The translations under genes were made by a program, and so were the position numbers. From NCBI RefSeq assembly GCF_004791025.1, contig NZ_SRUO01000016.1, positions 1 to 64,000 of the forward strand: a stretch of DNA of 64,000 nucleotides, read 5' to 3'. Of this stretch, positions 63,001 through 64,000 are shown piece after piece. The DNA comes from Mesorhizobium sp. M4B.F.Ca.ET.203.01.1.1 (GTDB lineage Bacteria; Pseudomonadota; Alphaproteobacteria; Rhizobiales; Rhizobiaceae). The notes under the pieces are model-generated. The model did not search any database and was not told the origin of the DNA. It saw only the letters and a program-made list of their open reading frames with translations. The stretch's first letter is position 1, and every line of letters begins with the position of its first letter.

Positions 63001-63984
63001 CTATCTATCGACAAGGCTCGTGCCGCCGGCAACTGCCGATCTCAATTTGCTCGGCGGCATTCCAAATGTCTCCCGGAAAACCCTGGAGAAATGCGACGCG
63101 TTCTCGAAGCCGACTTCGATGGCGATGTCGAGCATCGGCACGCTGGTCTCGAGGAGAAGCTGCTTTGCCCGCTCGAGGCGCACCTTCTTGTAGACGAGCG
63201 CCGGGGAGGTTTTCGTCTTCTCCATGAACAAGCGTTCCAGCTGCCTTCGCGACAATCCAACCGATGCCGCGATCTCGGATATCGAGATTGTATTCTCGAT
63301 ATGGTTTTCCATCGCAATCAGCGCCGCCTGAAGCCGCGGATCGTTGCATTCGATCGAGAGCGGCCGGCGCGGCTGGATGTGCAAGGCCGGGCGCGCCTTG
63401 TCGATCTGCAGGACCTCGAGCGCGTTTCTCTCGGCGCGTTCGCTGATGTGACGCCTCACGATCGATGCGGCCATGTCCGCCGCGCTGCTGCCGCCGGCGC
63501 ACGATCCCCTGGTCCGATCGAGGTTGAAGATGCGGTCCGACCTGACTTCGTGATCCGGGAAACGCTGGCGGAATGCCTGGTAGTGCAGCCAGCTGACGCA
63601 GGTCCGGTGGAACTTCATCAGGCCGGCGTCCGCAAGCACGAAGGTCCCCGTGCAGACGCCGATCAACGGCACTTTGCTGGCGGCTGCCTTCTTGAGATAG
63701 CGGACCGTCTCATCGTCGACCGGGAACTCGGTGTTCAACAGCCCGCCGACGACGACGATATAGTCGAACAGATTGGGGTCCACGAGATCCGATGTCGGCG
63801 CGACCTGCACGCCGCAGCTGGAGGTGATCAGGTGCCGAGTGCTGGCCAGAACCTGCCAATCGGCAAAGATGCGGCCCGACCGGTCCGCCTCGTCACTGGC
63901 CAGACGCAGCGTATCGACGAACAGGGCGAAGGCTGAAAGGGTGAACGAACGCGCGAGCACAAAGCCGATTTTCAGTCGGCTCAC
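63001..63984 (-). CDS. GlxA-family AraC-type transcription regulator
   Basis: A 327-residue regulator complete within the window (GTG start at 63984). Residues about 1-190 are a DJ-1/PfpI-like domain (FVLARSFTLSAFALFVDTLR; DYIVVVGGLLNTEFPVDDET; GVCTGTFVLADAGLM with an amidotransferase-like Cys in VCTGTF). The C-terminal 100 residues are an AraC/XylS double helix-turn-helix (IAASVGLSRRQLERLFMEKT; IAIEVGFENASHFSRVFRET). GlxA-type regulators often control use of amines or quaternary ammonium compounds. It reads toward the oxygenase cluster from 1.3 kb away, so a link is possible but not shown. Confidence 0.9.
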   Translation of the reverse strand: MSRLKIGFVLARSFTLSAFALFVDTLRLASDEADRSGRIFADWQVLASTRHLITSSCGVQVAPTSDLVDPNLFDYIVVVGGLLNTEFPVDDETVRYLKKAAASKVPLIGVCTGTFVLADAGLMKFHRTCVSWLHYQAFRQRFPDHEVRSDRIFNLDRTRGSCAGGSSAADMAASIVRRHISERAERNALEVLQIDKARPALHIQPRRPLSIECNDPRLQAALIAMENHIENTISISEIAASVGLSRRQLERLFMEKTKTSPALVYKKVRLERAKQLLLETSVPMLDIAIEVGFENASHFSRVFRETFGMPPSKLRSAVAGGTSLVDR

Positions 63985-64000
63985 CTCGGCAATTCCGTTC

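Overview
The window looks like chromosome of a Mesorhizobium-type alphaproteobacterium (Hyphomicrobiales, Phyllobacteriaceae). Protein sequences are rhizobial in style, there is a DUF768 gene, a VtlR/LsrB-like LysR regulator faces a DUF1127 gene, intergenic palindromic repeats of the kind common in Mesorhizobium are numerous, and the core genes have strong GC codon bias. The left 11.2 kb has weaker bias and much decay.

Bases 1 to about 11,250 are one end of an integrated mobile element. It stops at the 3' end of guaA beside a P4-type tyrosine recombinase and an AlpA/excisionase-like gene. That layout matches, from memory, the guaA-targeting recombinase and directionality factor modules of Mesorhizobium integrative elements. 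Most of this region is wreckage: an IS1182-type fragment, an SRAP fragment, an IS3 orfA remnant, a twice-frameshifted gene and a possible Mrr-like tail. In the middle sits an intact four-gene operon with overlapping or nearly touching genes (5710 down to 2763): a PCMT-like methyltransferase, a JmjC/cupin hydroxylase, a 75-residue peptide and a ferritin-like diiron protein. I read it as a candidate RiPP pathway of unfamiliar composition.

From guaA to about 53 kb the sequence is ordinary chromosome: guaA, a nucleosidase, a thioesterase, rsmB, aqpZ, the divergent katG/oxyR pair, a Ca2+/H+ antiporter, a PghP-like hydrolase, an acyl-CoA synthetase, hisG-hisZ and hisS, tag, an L,D-transpeptidase, folD, the glycolate oxidase genes glcD-glcE-(membrane protein)-glcF, a DUF3422 protein, an FadR-family regulator with lldD, a phosphatase, a glutamine amidotransferase, rsmE, gshA, a DUF937 protein, DUF1127 with its LysR partner, a CHASE4-GGDEF-EAL protein, xseA, a DmpA-type peptidase and DUF768. 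Two genes here are broken: a DUF559 gene sitting between two inverted palindromic repeats inside the glc operon, and a gene split by an in-frame TAG at 42318. A matching 23-bp palindrome lies in front of glcD and in front of the FadR-family regulator, which suggests that the regulator controls glycolate oxidation.

From 61,708 down to 53,527 runs one tightly packed eight-gene operon: a stand-alone Rieske protein, a Rieske-less oxygenase catalytic subunit, a GST-like protein, an 8-oxoguanine-deaminase-like amidohydrolase, and a BMP-type transporter with its ATPase and two permeases. The three-part oxygenase recalls the NdmC/NdmD/NdmE methylxanthine N7-demethylase, here joined to purine uptake and deamination genes. 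A degenerate acylphosphatase-like gene, a small coiled-coil protein and a GlxA-type regulator close the window. I saw no rRNA, tRNA or CRISPR array.
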